Shown here piece by piece: positions 63,360-64,000 of a stretch of DNA of 64,000 nucleotides; the stretch's first letter is position 1, and every line of letters begins with the position of its first letter. Below the pieces are notes generated by a model. The model was not told the DNA's origin and searched no databases. It saw only the letters and a program-made list of their open reading frames with translations. This DNA is from Hymenoscyphus infarciens (Eukaryota > Ascomycota > Leotiomycetes > Helotiales > Helotiaceae): positions 186,001-250,000 of the forward strand of contig LLCB01000030.1 in NCBI GenBank assembly GCA_001414345.1, in the 5' to 3' direction. The position numbers and the translations under genes were made by a program.

Positions 63360-64000
63360 TCTGTTTCTACACTTTGGATCTCGACATCGGAAGCTTCGCC
63401 CGCCTCTCTTGAATCACTACTATGCTGATCCTGATTCGAAACCAATCTGCGTATTACTGAAAATGCGAGCTGCTCCAAATGCCCACTGATATGCCTTCTT
63501 AGTCGACTCAGGCTAACAGTTTGTGTCCCTGGGGTTTCGAGTTTTGCTTCCTAATTAGAACAAACTGTTTCGGACATTGCCTACTGAAAGAAGACAAGGT
63601 CTCCAACTGGCCTTCAGGTAACTGCTACATATGCTGTAACCTACCATGCTCGTAGAAGTCTGAAGATTTGAGATTTTACATTGCCATTGTGACCGATGGA
63701 ATTGCAGTTCTTGTTCAAACCACTCGGTACGGCTGGTAAATAGCCTTTTTCGTTTACAATCTCGAAATGTGCAAACGTATGGCCGAAGATCCTTGAAGGC
63801 ATGCTTTCTAAATAGCAATCAGCTAGTTTCTCTATTATGACTTTTCAATACGGGGAAGAGACTCATTTCCAGGGTACTCTTCATCTAGAACTGTGATTGC
63901 GGCTGCAAGTTCCACAGCAATCGCGTAAATACAGCCAACGGTATAATCTTTGATTTTTAGGTTTTGAGCTTCTATGTTGGCGGGAAATTGGTTGAAAATT
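63360..64000 (-). pseudogene. Degraded C2H2-type zinc-finger protein fragment (reaches window end)
   Basis: On the minus strand, family pieces appear in order but in different frames: KDYTVGCIYAIAVELAAAI at about 63960-63890, FKDLRPYVCTFRDCKRK...LFTSRTEWFEQELQFHRSQWQC at about 63800-63690, QLPEGQLETLSSFSRQCPKQF near 63630-63560, and RLRRHISGHLEQLAFSVIRR near 63510-63450. This order (KDLRPYVCTF-C, SRxxWFxHE, HLEQLAxFxxxR) is the C-terminal zinc-finger region of many fungal NACHT/ankyrin-linked proteins. Frame changes and stops (TAA near 63840; TAG near 63635) that are not at splice consensus suggest a pseudogene, though unpredicted introns could explain some. Confidence 0.6.

Overview
The window comes from a filamentous ascomycete (Pezizomycotina). 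Genes carry many short GT-AG introns of about 45-80 nt with CTAAC-type branch points, and the gene families are typical of these fungi: fungal-rhodopsin-like membrane protein, fungal P450s, Zn2Cys6 regulator, DUF3176, C2H2/NACHT-type zinc-finger relic. Moderate-GC gene islands alternate abruptly with AT-rich islands full of TA runs. Those AT islands show the mutation pattern of repeat-induced point mutation (RIP, C to T and G to A in repeats). The species cannot be fixed from sequence alone.

Layout: (1) 1-14964: a P450 gene on the minus strand, split by one RIP-damaged Ty3/gypsy-like LTR element at 374-14180 with a perfect 5-bp target duplication. (2) 16784-26400: five further genes in a row: rhodopsin-like membrane protein, SAM methyltransferase, second P450, 14-TM MFS exporter, secreted epoxide hydrolase. 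With the broken P450 they look like a secondary-metabolite cluster or its right part; no core synthase is visible. (3) 26401-30600: gene-poor, with an AT-rich relic at about 29030-30600. (4) 31016-34482: a Zn2Cys6 regulator convergent with a secreted TAP-like serine peptidase. (5) 35600-45850: AT-rich repeat nest with a recognisable Tc1/mariner transposase relic. (6) 45850-52960: island with one sugar transporter, microsatellites and a small hAT-like MITE holding telomere-like TTAGGG repeats. (7) 52960-59340: AT-rich island containing two small LTR elements with 5-bp target duplications. (8) 59340-64000: a DUF3176 membrane protein and degraded zinc-finger sequence.

How the genes may work together (inference): two P450s, a methyltransferase, an epoxide hydrolase and a DHA-type exporter are the usual tailoring and export set of a fungal polyketide or terpenoid pathway. 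A decamer, GTCTACAGAC, occurs three times between cluster genes, which hints at a shared regulator or a shared small repeat. The retrotransposon in the first P450 means this strain probably lacks that oxidation step. The remaining cluster genes are open and splice cleanly.
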